Origin: Gammaproteobacteria bacterium
GTDB taxonomy: Bacteria; Pseudomonadota; Gammaproteobacteria; Steroidobacterales; Steroidobacteraceae
NCBI GenBank assembly: GCA_947452065.1
Contig: CANGBB010000007.1
Span: 1 to 64,000, forward strand
Direction: 5' to 3'
DNA length: 64,000 bases
Shown one piece after another: positions 26,484 to 35,771 of the stretch (the stretch's first letter is position 1; every line of letters begins with the position of its first letter). The notes under the pieces are model-generated. The model saw only the letters and a list, made by a program, of their open reading frames with translations, had not been told where the DNA came from and searched no databases. The position numbers and the translations under genes are program-made.

Positions 26484-27563
26484 TCAGTGGCTTCCGGCCA
26501 GAGCCTGCGCACGCGCACTGAGGCCCGCTGCTTCGATCGAGGCATCGCCCAGTGCGGCCGGGTTGCTCATGGCATTGAAGGCTTTGACGCCGGTCTGCTG
26601 CATGATGATGTCCACGCCGACCTGATTGTCGGTCGCCGGACCGGTGACCAGGCATGGATCCACATGGAAGCGTTCACGCAGCAGCTTCACGCCGCCCCAC
26701 GCGGCCACTGGATCGTTGGCCGAGAGCACCACGCCGGTGAGCGCCTTGCGGATGTCTTCGCAGTCGAGAATGGCGTCGACACCATAGGTGCCGAGCAGAC
26801 CGTCGCCCAGTTCGAAGACGATCACGTCCGGCTTGCCCGCTGACAGTTCAGTCAGCATGGTGCGCGTGAGTGCCGGGCCAGTGCGCTGCGTGGTCGTGAT
26901 CACGCCCAGATCAGTGAAGATCGTGGTCTTGCGCGCGCCTGCATCTTCGAAGGCCATGATGTCCCGTCGCAGTGAAACGCCCGTGGCTTTGAACGCATCG
27001 ACGACCAGGCCGCGATGGCGCATGCGCGAGATGATGGCCGCGGCTGCGGCGGTCTTGCCCGCTTCCATGCAGGTGCCAGCCAGAGCGATGACGGGCACGC
27101 CATGCGTGTCGAGCGGTGCATTGAAATCCAGTTGCCGATAGCCGGCGCGAGCCGGTACGCCGATGCGCTCGCCCAGATAGGGGAAGTTCAGCACCACACC
27201 AAGCACGCGGCAGTCGAAGGGCTTGCCCTTGTCCGGGTTGGCGGAGTCGCAAATACCGAGCACGCCGCCGATATTCAGCATCTGGATCACATCGCCCGGC
27301 TTGATCGACTTGGGCACGTGACCTGAGTAGCCGAACAGCGCCTTGCGCGTGCCTAGTGCGCCGACCACGATGTCGCCCTTAACCACTTTGGCCATACGGC
27401 CGCTGGTCAGTTCGAGGGTGTTGTACGTGGATTTGTCGGTGAGGATTTCCACCACCACGACCACGCCTTCCTCGGCCGGGATTTCATCCGCGATGCGCAG
27501 TTCGTGCGCCAGTCCGCAGGCCTGCGTGATGGATGCGATCTTGTCGACGACGACGGTTCTCAT
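26484..27563 (-). CDS. DUF1611 family protein, DgcN-like, embedded in the arg operon
   Basis: P-loop ALAGTCMEAGKTAAAAAI; AFKATGVSLRRDIMAFEDAGA; VIVFELGDGLLGTYGV. Start overlaps the argG stop by 4 bp; 1 bp gap to argC. Confidence 0.85.
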   Translation of the reverse strand: MRTVVVDKIASITQACGLAHELRIADEIPAEEGVVVVVEILTDKSTYNTLELTSGRMAKVVKGDIVVGALGTRKALFGYSGHVPKSIKPGDVIQMLNIGGVLGICDSANPDKGKPFDCRVLGVVLNFPYLGERIGVPARAGYRQLDFNAPLDTHGVPVIALAGTCMEAGKTAAAAAIISRMRHRGLVVDAFKATGVSLRRDIMAFEDAGARKTTIFTDLGVITTTQRTGPALTRTMLTELSAGKPDVIVFELGDGLLGTYGVDAILDCEDIRKALTGVVLSANDPVAAWGGVKLLRERFHVDPCLVTGPATDNQVGVDIIMQQTGVKAFNAMSNPAALGDASIEAAGLSARAQALAGSH

Positions 27564-28801
27564 TTCTTTGCCTGCTCCGCGGCCTTCTGGCCAGCGCGAT
27601 GGTGGAATACGCCGGTCAGGGCGACGATCTTGGAGAAGCCAAGCGCATCGGTGGGTGACCATTCGCCAACCGCTTCGCCGTACACGCCCTTGGATGCATT
27701 CATCAGCGAGTAGGGCGACTCCACGCCTTCGATGAACAGCGAGCCGGGGCGGAACAGCACATGCACCGTGCCGGTGACGCGACTCTGTGATGACAGCAGC
27801 AGCGCTTCGATATCCCGACAGACGGGATCGAGCAGCTGGCCTTCATGCACCCAGTCGCCATACGGGCCGGCCACCATTTCCTTGATGCGCTGCTGGCGAC
27901 CGGTCATCACCAGCTTCTCCAGTTCGCGATGCGCGGTCAGCAGCGTTTCAGCTGCCGGCGCTTCGAAGGCCACTCGGCCCTTGGTGCCGATGATGGTGTC
28001 GCCGAGGTGGATGCCGCGACCGATGCCGAAAGGACCGGCCAGTGATTCCAACGCCTCGATGACTTCGACGGGGCTCATGGCCTTGCCGTCGAGTCCGACC
28101 GGACGACCCTCTTTGAACTCAATGCTGTGCCGCTCGGGCGCACGCGGCTTCGTGAAGGCGTCCTTGGAGAGCACCCAGGCGCTTTCCGGGATACTGCCCT
28201 TCGAGGTGAGCGTTTCGGTGCCACCGATGGTGACGCCCCACAGGCCGCGATTGATCGAATAGGCAGCGCCGAACGGCGGCACCGGGAGCTTGCGCGACTG
28301 CAGGAATTCCAGCTCTTCCTGACGCTTGAAGGCCTGATCACGCACGGGGGCAATGATCTCGAGTTCCGGTGCCAGCGTGCGCAGCGCGACCTCGAAACGC
28401 ACCTGATCGTTGCCGGCCGCGGTGCAGCCGTGTGCGATCGACTGGGTGCCGAGCTTGCGCGCCATCAGCGCGATCTGCTGGGCCTGCATGACCCGCTCGG
28501 CGCCGACGCAGAGCGGATACAGCTGGCCGCGGCGCACGTTGCCCATGACAAGGAAGCGCAGCACCTGCTCGAAGTAGTCGGCGCGCGCGTCGATCTGATG
28601 GTGCTCAATGGCACCGAGCGCCAACGCGCGTTCGCGCAGAGTCTTCGCGGCGTCGGCGTCGATGCCGCCGGTGTCTACCGTCACCGTGATGATCGGTCGG
28701 CGATAGTTCTCGGCCAGCCACGGCACCAGGAACGAGGTGTCCAGTCCGCCCGAGTAAGCCAGAACGATCGGTGTTGTGCCCGTGTTGTTTGCGTTAGCCA
28801 T
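27560..28801 (-). CDS. argG: Argininosuccinate synthase
   Basis: IVLAYSGGLDTSFLVPWL; HGCTAAGNDQVRFE; YSINRGLWGVTIGG. Confidence 0.95.
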   Translation of the reverse strand: MANANNTGTTPIVLAYSGGLDTSFLVPWLAENYRRPIITVTVDTGGIDADAAKTLRERALALGAIEHHQIDARADYFEQVLRFLVMGNVRRGQLYPLCVGAERVMQAQQIALMARKLGTQSIAHGCTAAGNDQVRFEVALRTLAPELEIIAPVRDQAFKRQEELEFLQSRKLPVPPFGAAYSINRGLWGVTIGGTETLTSKGSIPESAWVLSKDAFTKPRAPERHSIEFKEGRPVGLDGKAMSPVEVIEALESLAGPFGIGRGIHLGDTIIGTKGRVAFEAPAAETLLTAHRELEKLVMTGRQQRIKEMVAGPYGDWVHEGQLLDPVCRDIEALLLSSQSRVTGTVHVLFRPGSLFIEGVESPYSLMNASKGVYGEAVGEWSPTDALGFSKIVALTGVFHHRAGQKAAEQAKK

Positions 28802-28807
28802 GATTGC

Positions 28808-29266
28808 CTAGATCCTGAACAGTGACTGCAGGCGCGCCAGCAGACGGCGCTGTGCGCGCGCATCGGTGGTCGCGATGAAAATGGTGTCGTCGCCGGAGAT
28901 CGTGCCCACGGCCTCGGGCCACTGGGCTTTGTCGATGGCCACCGCCACGCTTTGCGCAGCGCCAATGGTGGTTCTCACCACGACCAGTGTGGGACCGGCC
29001 AGCTTCAGTTCGCGCACGAACTGGGAGATGACGCTGAAATCGCCTTGGGTCCGCACCGAATCCTCGGGCGGCGGCAGGTAGCGACCGCTGGCCTTGAGCA
29101 CGCCGAGTTCGCGCAGGTCGCGACTGATGGAGGACTGCGTGACCTCGAAGCCGCTCTTGCGCAGCAGCTGCGTCAGCTCGGCCTGTCGGCGCACTTCGCC
29201 GGCGCGCAGCAGCCGCAGGATTGCGTCGCGCCGTTCGTGCTGGTGGTGTTCGCCGTGAGTTTGCAT
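28808..29266 (-). CDS. argR: Arginine repressor ArgR
   Basis: ERRDAILRLLRAGEVRRQAELTQLLRKSGFEVTQSSISRDLRELGVLK; GTISGDDTIFIATTD. Confidence 0.93.
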   Translation of the reverse strand: MQTHGEHHQHERRDAILRLLRAGEVRRQAELTQLLRKSGFEVTQSSISRDLRELGVLKASGRYLPPPEDSVRTQGDFSVISQFVRELKLAGPTLVVVRTTIGAAQSVAVAIDKAQWPEAVGTISGDDTIFIATTDARAQRRLLARLQSLFRI

Positions 29267-29298
29267 AAATTCTCAATAATGATGCATAAAAATGCATC
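29260..29298. promoter_or_regulatory. Tandem ARG-box-like operators upstream of and overlapping the argR start
   Basis: GATGCATAAAAATGCATC (29281-29298, perfect palindromic arms) and TTTGCATAAATTCTCAAT (29260-29277, degenerate), separated by 3 bp as in canonical ArgR operators. Confidence 0.75.
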
Positions 29299-29372
29299 GG
29301 GCGTCAAGTTCGTCGGGCAAATCCGGGCTGGCGGGCCTTGCCCCGGGGGCGGGGGCAATCCAGACTGTTCCC

Positions 29373-30182
29373 ATGCCTTTTACTCTGGCTCACCCGGCGG
29401 CCGTCCTGCCCCTCGTGACGCTCCTGCAGCGCCGGCTGGGGCGCGGGGGCGTGCTGTCGGCGCTGATTGTCGGCAGCATGGTTCCGGATATTGCCTTCCT
29501 GCTGCCCATTGGCGTCACGCGTGCCCAGTCGCATAGTTTCGCCGGGCTCCTCTGGTGCTGTCTGCCGCTGGGCTTGGCGGGCTACCTTCTGTTCCACTGG
29601 TTGCTGAAGGCGCCGCTCATCGACCTGCTGCCGCATGACTCGTATTCGCGCCTGCATCCCTATGCTCGGACGGACACGGCGGTTAGCGGGCGCCTGTTGC
29701 CCGTTATCCTTTTGTGCATCGGGGTCGGTGCTCTGACGCATCTTGCGTGGGACAGCTTTACGCACCGTGACAGCATGATCGTGAGCAGCCTGCCGTGGCT
29801 GCGCCTGCGCCTGTTCAGCGGTGGCGGCTTCTGGGTCTATGTCTACACAGCCCTGCAGTGGATCTGCAGTCTGCTCGGTATGGGCGCGCTCGCGCTGTGG
29901 GGTCGGCGCTGGGTCGCCGCGACACCGCAGTCTGCGGCCTTGCCTTCATCCCCGTTGTCAGTGCGCCAGCGGTGGGGCGTGGTGGTGTTCGTGCTGGGCG
30001 TTGCCGCAGTGATGGCCGTCATGGCGGTCTGGCCGCATCTGTTCGGCGATGGCCGACGACTCTCCTCGCAGGAACTCGTCAACATCACACTACTGGGCTG
30101 GATTTCCGGGTTCGGGGTCGGCTTGGCTGCGTGGGCGATCTTCTGGCGCATGCTGCCGCTGCGCCGCCACACCAAGCCCTGA
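29373..30182 (+). CDS. DUF4184 family membrane protein
   Basis: MPFTLAHPAAVLPL; ALIVGSMVPDIAFLL; THLAWDSFTHRDSMIV motifs. Confidence 0.85.
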   Translation: MPFTLAHPAAVLPLVTLLQRRLGRGGVLSALIVGSMVPDIAFLLPIGVTRAQSHSFAGLLWCCLPLGLAGYLLFHWLLKAPLIDLLPHDSYSRLHPYARTDTAVSGRLLPVILLCIGVGALTHLAWDSFTHRDSMIVSSLPWLRLRLFSGGGFWVYVYTALQWICSLLGMGALALWGRRWVAATPQSAALPSSPLSVRQRWGVVVFVLGVAAVMAVMAVWPHLFGDGRRLSSQELVNITLLGWISGFGVGLAAWAIFWRMLPLRRHTKP

Positions 30183-33100
30183 TCACTTCTTGATCGTGTA
30201 CACCAGATCCGCGCTGCGGGCCTGACCGGCTTCCGTGCGCAGCGTCCACTTGTCGTTGATGGTGTACGTCATCTTAATGGTGTTAATCGCTTCTGCCAGG
30301 CCGATGCCATAGCTGATATAGAGCCGCGGCGACAGATAACGCCCCAGCACCAGAGCAGTGTCGTTCTGCAAGTTCTGTTCGACACTGATGTCAGTGCTCA
30401 GCCGGTTGCCGAATTGCTGCGCAAGAATGGCGCTTCCCTGCAACAGCATATTGGCGCTGGCTGCATTGGTGCGGGCCGTCGCGCTCGTCCCGCCGCCCTG
30501 CACCGTGTCGAGCGTGCCACCGGCCAGCAGCAGCGAGACGATCTGCGATTGTGGAATGGTCGGGTCGGAGAAGAAGGTGACGCTGGGCGCTACCAGTGAG
30601 CCGCGTACGTTGACGCCAGCGGTGACATCCGGGAACTGCTTGACCGCGCGCAGATCGACGCCCGGATCGCCGAGCGAACTGTTCTTGAACAACAGTCGAC
30701 CACGGGTGATGTCGAGCTTTCGGCCATAGGCGGTGTATTTGCCCTCCTCGACATTCAGCTCGCCGCTGCCGCGGCTGAAGCCGGTCTCATCGCTGATGGC
30801 GGTGATGTTGCCGCTGAGTCGGCCTTGCAGCCCGGAAGTGTTGATCGTGACGCGTTCGCCCAGCTTGAGCGTCACGTTGGTATAGACCTGCGTGCGTTCT
30901 GCGCGCGTGTTCTCACGTCGATTGATGAGCACTTCATCGCCCGAGCGGCGTACTGCTGAAGCGAGTGTGTCCGGTCGCTCGAGTCGAGCGTAGGGTAATT
31001 CGATGTTGCCGGAGACATCGATGCGGCGTCCCGCAATTCGCAGGTCGACGTCTGGCGAGGCATAAATCCTCGCCTCCGGAATATTGACGATGAGCAGGCT
31101 TTCGCCGCTCAGATGAAGGTTGCCGTAGGGCTGCCTGTCCTTCCAGCGCAGATTGCCGGTGAACTGCGCGCGCCCGTCGATGCCCGCCGTGGCGCTGCCC
31201 TGCAGACTAAGGCTGTTGTCACGCAACTGTGCATCGACATTCAGATTACGGAGGGCAAGGTTGACCTGATAGGCACCGATCATGGCGTCACGGACATGGA
31301 GATCGCCGTTGATCTGGGGTTGCGCCAGTGTGCCGTCGAGCTTGAGGCTGGCTGTGACATGGCCGGTGGCGCGGTCGATTTCCGGAATGTAGGAGTCGAG
31401 CAGGTCAAGCGCGTTGGATTCCAGTTGCAGGCTTCCAGCCAGTGGCCAGTCCTGCCACGCCTCACTGGTTGTTTGCGCGGTGGCCTGCCCGCTGATCTTT
31501 CCAGCTTCGCCCGCGTTCAATTCCGCTGTGCCGCGCAGCCCGCGGGCATCGAGGTCCAGACTCACGTCTCCGCTGCCGAGGCTGAAAGTTTCGACGCGAC
31601 CACTGTCGAGACGATGGCGGACCGCGGATGCGCTCAGTTGTGCACGGAGCCTGCCCAGCCACACACCATTGGCCGCAGCGGTGGCGCCGGCTTCGAAGCC
31701 GAGCGTGCCATCGAACTCGGTGGTGTCGGCCAGTCCTGCAGTCAGCGAGCGCATCGGCAGGTTCTCAGCGTTGATACTCACGGCGCGCGCTCCGCCCCGG
31801 TTGCTGGCCTGCCCGCACAGGCGTGATTGCGTGCCATGCAGGCACAGCCGGTCGAGTACCTGATCGGTGGCCGTGACATGCAGATGGGTCGGCGTGTCGA
31901 GCGAGAGCTGCAGCTCACCGCCGTCCTCGGCACGAATGTCGGTGATGGACCAGTCCCAGGCTTCATTGATCAGCCCGGCATTGCCACCGGCGCGCAGGTG
32001 AAGTTGCGGAGCCTCGAGTTGGAATGCGACGCGATGCGCAGTGGTTGTGCCGGTGCTGCTGAACTGCACGCTGTCAGCCGCCCGTTGTCCATAGCGCAGC
32101 GCGCGGATCTGCAGCTGCACGTCGGCGCGGCCGTGCTCCTGTGGGCTGAAGTCCACCTTAGTGGCCAGTGAGCCGATCGTCAGTGCGTCCCAAATGATGC
32201 CGCTGCCACTGGCATCGATCGTCATTGTTGGTAGATGTCCGGGGTTGTCACGCACCGAGCCGCGTGCGCGTAACTGACCGCGTGCCCCATCATGCAGCAG
32301 TGCGAGGTCGCTGGCCTCGACGTCGAAACGCAGGTCGGTACGCGTGCCAACGCGACCGTCGGCGTTGAGGTGTGTGCTACCTAACTGCAGACGCACGCCC
32401 GACAGCAGCCAGTCCTGTCCGGAGCGTTCCAGCTGCGCCTGGCCACCCGCTCGTTGGCCGCGCACCAAGCCGCTGACATCGTGTATCCGCGCCAGCAGCG
32501 TGCCGCGTTGAGAAAACCCGCTGCCCTGCGCCTCGAAGCGGAAGTTGAGAAGTCCGGGCACCGTCGGACGCAGCTTCTCGAGTGACATTCCTTGCATCTG
32601 GCCTGACATCTTCCACGATGCGTTCTGCCAGCGAGTTTCGCCCTGCAATGTCGCTTTGCCGCCCCAGATGTTCAGTTCAGCTTTGTCGACAGTGATTCGA
32701 TCACGACTGAGCCGCCCGTCTGCATTGAGCTGCAGCTCGGGCAGGTCGAGCACGCGCAACGCGCCACTGGCGTGCAGCGAGTAGGGCCACTGCCCATAAA
32801 GGTGGTATGCGCCGTTGGCGCTGCGCACCGGCGCAGCTTTGTCAGCCAGCGGCCAACGGAAGCTCTTCCAGTTTCCCTGCAGATCAAGCCGCGGGCCACC
32901 GGCGGCAATGCCGATGGTGCCGCTGGCATCGAGTAGCGCGCCTGAGGGCGAATGCAGCAGCTCGAGCGTATGCAGCATGAGTGTGTGATCGGCAAAGTGA
33001 CCACCGAATTTCACTGCCAACGGACCTGCCTTAAGGCCCGGTGCCGTAAGTTGTCCATCGGCGTGCAAGCCATCGTGATCGCCGGATACTTTGAGTGATC

Positions 33101-33929
33101 CTGTGATAACGCCGAGTGCATTACCCGCGTTCCAGGCACGCAGATCGAGTTGCCGCAGTTGCGCCTGAACCAGCCAGTTCCAGCCTGCGCCAGTCAGGTC
33201 ATGCGCGGCGCCGTCGAATGTCGCGGCCAGCGGTTGTGTCAGCGCGCCGCGGATTGCCAGACGCTTGAGGTCGCCGTCGAAGGATGCATTGGCCAGCCAG
33301 CCGGGCTGCCCGGCCGGGTTGGCGGCCAGATGCAACGATCCGCTCAGTCCGATGGGAGCGGCGGCCTTGACCATGCCATCGGCCTGCAGCTGCAGGCCGC
33401 CGTATTCGAGCTGTCCGGAATACACGCGGATGGATTTGTTGCGGATCAGTCCCGAAGCCTGCAGATGCGCCGCATCCATCTGATAGCCGTTGCTTGCGAT
33501 CAGCGTTCCCTGCGCGATGTGGATGCCGGCCACATCGATGACCAGCGGTCCGCGCAGAAAGTGTGGCTGCCAGTTGGGGTTGTCATTCGGATTCGGCAGC
33601 ACACGGATAAGCAGCCGCGCGACTTTCGCGCCTGGCTTGATATGAATATCCAGTGCAAACAGATGCAGGGTCGAGACCCCGGCCTCGACGTCTGTGGCTT
33701 CGATGTGTACGCGCCGATGGTCGAGCACGAAGCGATCGACGTGCAAGCCGCCGGCCAAGGTGCCGCGTGCCCCTTCGAAGCTCATCGTCACCGGCCCAAT
33801 GGGCCGCGAGAGTTTTGTCGTCAGGAACTGCAGTCCAGACTCTGTCCAGCCGAGCCAGTAGAGCGCCGCCAGCGACACCATCAGTAAGGCGACGAGGGCA
33901 ATCCAGCTGGAGTGCAGGAGGCGACGCAT
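30183..33929 (-). CDS. tamB: Translocation and assembly module subunit TamB
   Basis: 1248 aa with N-terminal TM anchor; C-terminal DUF490 motifs (GELNVEEGKYTAYGRKLDITRGRLLFKNSSLGDPGVDLRA; IPQSQIVSLLLAGG; ...YTINDKWTLRTEAGQARSADLVYTIKK). Confidence 0.93.
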   Translation of the reverse strand: MRRLLHSSWIALVALLMVSLAALYWLGWTESGLQFLTTKLSRPIGPVTMSFEGARGTLAGGLHVDRFVLDHRRVHIEATDVEAGVSTLHLFALDIHIKPGAKVARLLIRVLPNPNDNPNWQPHFLRGPLVIDVAGIHIAQGTLIASNGYQMDAAHLQASGLIRNKSIRVYSGQLEYGGLQLQADGMVKAAAPIGLSGSLHLAANPAGQPGWLANASFDGDLKRLAIRGALTQPLAATFDGAAHDLTGAGWNWLVQAQLRQLDLRAWNAGNALGVITGSLKVSGDHDGLHADGQLTAPGLKAGPLAVKFGGHFADHTLMLHTLELLHSPSGALLDASGTIGIAAGGPRLDLQGNWKSFRWPLADKAAPVRSANGAYHLYGQWPYSLHASGALRVLDLPELQLNADGRLSRDRITVDKAELNIWGGKATLQGETRWQNASWKMSGQMQGMSLEKLRPTVPGLLNFRFEAQGSGFSQRGTLLARIHDVSGLVRGQRAGGQAQLERSGQDWLLSGVRLQLGSTHLNADGRVGTRTDLRFDVEASDLALLHDGARGQLRARGSVRDNPGHLPTMTIDASGSGIIWDALTIGSLATKVDFSPQEHGRADVQLQIRALRYGQRAADSVQFSSTGTTTAHRVAFQLEAPQLHLRAGGNAGLINEAWDWSITDIRAEDGGELQLSLDTPTHLHVTATDQVLDRLCLHGTQSRLCGQASNRGGARAVSINAENLPMRSLTAGLADTTEFDGTLGFEAGATAAANGVWLGRLRAQLSASAVRHRLDSGRVETFSLGSGDVSLDLDARGLRGTAELNAGEAGKISGQATAQTTSEAWQDWPLAGSLQLESNALDLLDSYIPEIDRATGHVTASLKLDGTLAQPQINGDLHVRDAMIGAYQVNLALRNLNVDAQLRDNSLSLQGSATAGIDGRAQFTGNLRWKDRQPYGNLHLSGESLLIVNIPEARIYASPDVDLRIAGRRIDVSGNIELPYARLERPDTLASAVRRSGDEVLINRRENTRAERTQVYTNVTLKLGERVTINTSGLQGRLSGNITAISDETGFSRGSGELNVEEGKYTAYGRKLDITRGRLLFKNSSLGDPGVDLRAVKQFPDVTAGVNVRGSLVAPSVTFFSDPTIPQSQIVSLLLAGGTLDTVQGGGTSATARTNAASANMLLQGSAILAQQFGNRLSTDISVEQNLQNDTALVLGRYLSPRLYISYGIGLAEAINTIKMTYTINDKWTLRTEAGQARSADLVYTIKK

Positions 33930-33935
33930 GGGTGG

Positions 33936-35717
33936 CTACTTTACTGAGCGCGGCGAAATGTTCACGTGTAACCGCGGGCCGGGCAGCTTGTCATAGCCCG
34001 GTGCACGTACAGCCTGCGCCACGTCGAGGCCCAGCGTGATACCAGGGAGCAGCCAACGGATACCGAGGCCGGTAGACCATGCCAGCGGATCCTGAAACCG
34101 GTTGAGGGCATTACCGAAGTCGACGAATGTGGCCAAAGCAATGCCGCGAGAGATGTCGCGTTGTACTTCCAGCGTTCCGGTGATCAGGTGACGACCGCCG
34201 ATGCGCTGCTGTTGGCCGGTAGACGAGAGCGTCACGGGAGAAAGCTCATCGAAGCCGAAGCCACGAACACTACGATCGCCACCGGCAAAGAAGCGGTACT
34301 GTCCGGGAATCGCACCGTCGGCACGAATAGCGGTGGAGCCGAACTGCCCGCGCATCAGCAGATGCCAGAGCGGGCGGATGTCGATCTGCCGCTCGGACTG
34401 TATGTCGACGCGCAGAAAATTGCTTTTCGCACCCAGCGCTGTGTGTGATCCAAGCAGCTCGATATACAGCGCACGCGTGAGCAGGTCTTCGCCCAGATAG
34501 CCTTCGGGGACCGAGGCATAAGTGATGCCCGGTACGATGAGATCAACAGTCTGCCGACCATTGACCGTGTCGCGCGTGGTGGTGTGCGCGGCGGCCACGG
34601 ACAACGCACGCTGCCAGCGTCCCAGCACCTGCGTGATGCCCGGTGTCAGCGAGACCGTCGAGGTGCGAACACTGCTGCTGACCCGTTCGTCGCTGGCAGT
34701 GAAGTTTAGCGTGATGCGCTCGCGCGCCGGGTCGCGGATCGGGATGGTGTAGCGCGTATTAAAAGTCTGTTCTTGCTCTGAGGCCTGCAGACGCATCTGC
34801 AGGCGATGCCCAAGTGAATTGACGCGCGGGTTGTACCAGCTGACGGTGCCGCGCACGCCCGTGTCGGTGCCGTAGCCCGCTGCAATCGGAAAGGTGCGGT
34901 GCGCCGGCTCGGCACTGATTTGCATCGGGACGATATACGTCGTGGTGTCGCGTTCGCCGGGCACCACCGAGACATTGGAAAAGTACTGGCTGTCATCCAG
35001 TGCGAATTGCGTGCGCAGCCACGCGTTGGCATCGTAGGGCTCGCCCTCCTGATAGCGCAGGAAGCGGCGCAGTTCCTCGTCGCGGATCACGCTCTGCTTG
35101 ATGGTGGTGGCGCCGAAGCGATAACGCTCACCTGTCTCGATGGACAGATAAATGCTTGCGCGGTGCTCCTCGGCGTCGACCTGCAGTTCGCTGCGGGTCA
35201 GGCGGGCATCCAGATAGCCATAGGTGGCTGCTGCAGCCTGCAGACCGCGCTTGATCTGTTCATAGAGCGGATGTTGTAGGCGATCACCGCTCTTCAATGG
35301 TAGGTTGTTGGTGATCTGCGTGAAGACCGGGTCATCACTTCCTGGGCCGTCGACCGTCACGATCACCTGATCCACGAGCACCGGAATACCCGGTGTGATG
35401 CGGATGCGCACGCGCCAGTTCTCATCCTTATCGAGCGCCTCCAGCGTGGCTTCCACCTCAGGTTCGTAATAACCGAAGGGGCGCAGCGCCTCGCGCACCT
35501 CCGGCTCGACGCGTCTGAACAGTCGCTCCACGGCATCCGGTGCGATGCGCTCGCGTTCCCGGTAGCGCTCCACACTCAGTAGTGTGGTGACATTGCGCCG
35601 CAGATCGCCGTCTACGCCCTCGACTTCAACCTTGATGGCTGCGCCAGCGCGCCCGGCCGCCAGCCCGGCCAGCAGCAGGCAGATCAGGCGCGCGGATGAT
35701 GAGGCATAGCGGGGCAT
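33936..35717 (-). CDS. tamA: Translocation and assembly module subunit TamA (BamA/Omp85 family)
   Basis: POTRA-like N-terminus, beta-barrel with FFAGGDRSVRGFGFDELSP (VRGY/F motif), directly upstream of tamB. Confidence 0.92.
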   Translation of the reverse strand: MPRYASSSARLICLLLAGLAAGRAGAAIKVEVEGVDGDLRRNVTTLLSVERYRERERIAPDAVERLFRRVEPEVREALRPFGYYEPEVEATLEALDKDENWRVRIRITPGIPVLVDQVIVTVDGPGSDDPVFTQITNNLPLKSGDRLQHPLYEQIKRGLQAAAATYGYLDARLTRSELQVDAEEHRASIYLSIETGERYRFGATTIKQSVIRDEELRRFLRYQEGEPYDANAWLRTQFALDDSQYFSNVSVVPGERDTTTYIVPMQISAEPAHRTFPIAAGYGTDTGVRGTVSWYNPRVNSLGHRLQMRLQASEQEQTFNTRYTIPIRDPARERITLNFTASDERVSSSVRTSTVSLTPGITQVLGRWQRALSVAAAHTTTRDTVNGRQTVDLIVPGITYASVPEGYLGEDLLTRALYIELLGSHTALGAKSNFLRVDIQSERQIDIRPLWHLLMRGQFGSTAIRADGAIPGQYRFFAGGDRSVRGFGFDELSPVTLSSTGQQQRIGGRHLITGTLEVQRDISRGIALATFVDFGNALNRFQDPLAWSTGLGIRWLLPGITLGLDVAQAVRAPGYDKLPGPRLHVNISPRSVK

Positions 35718-35771
35718 GGGTATGTCTGGATCAGAGCCGTCCGTGACGCCGGAGGTTCCGCAAAGCCCGCT

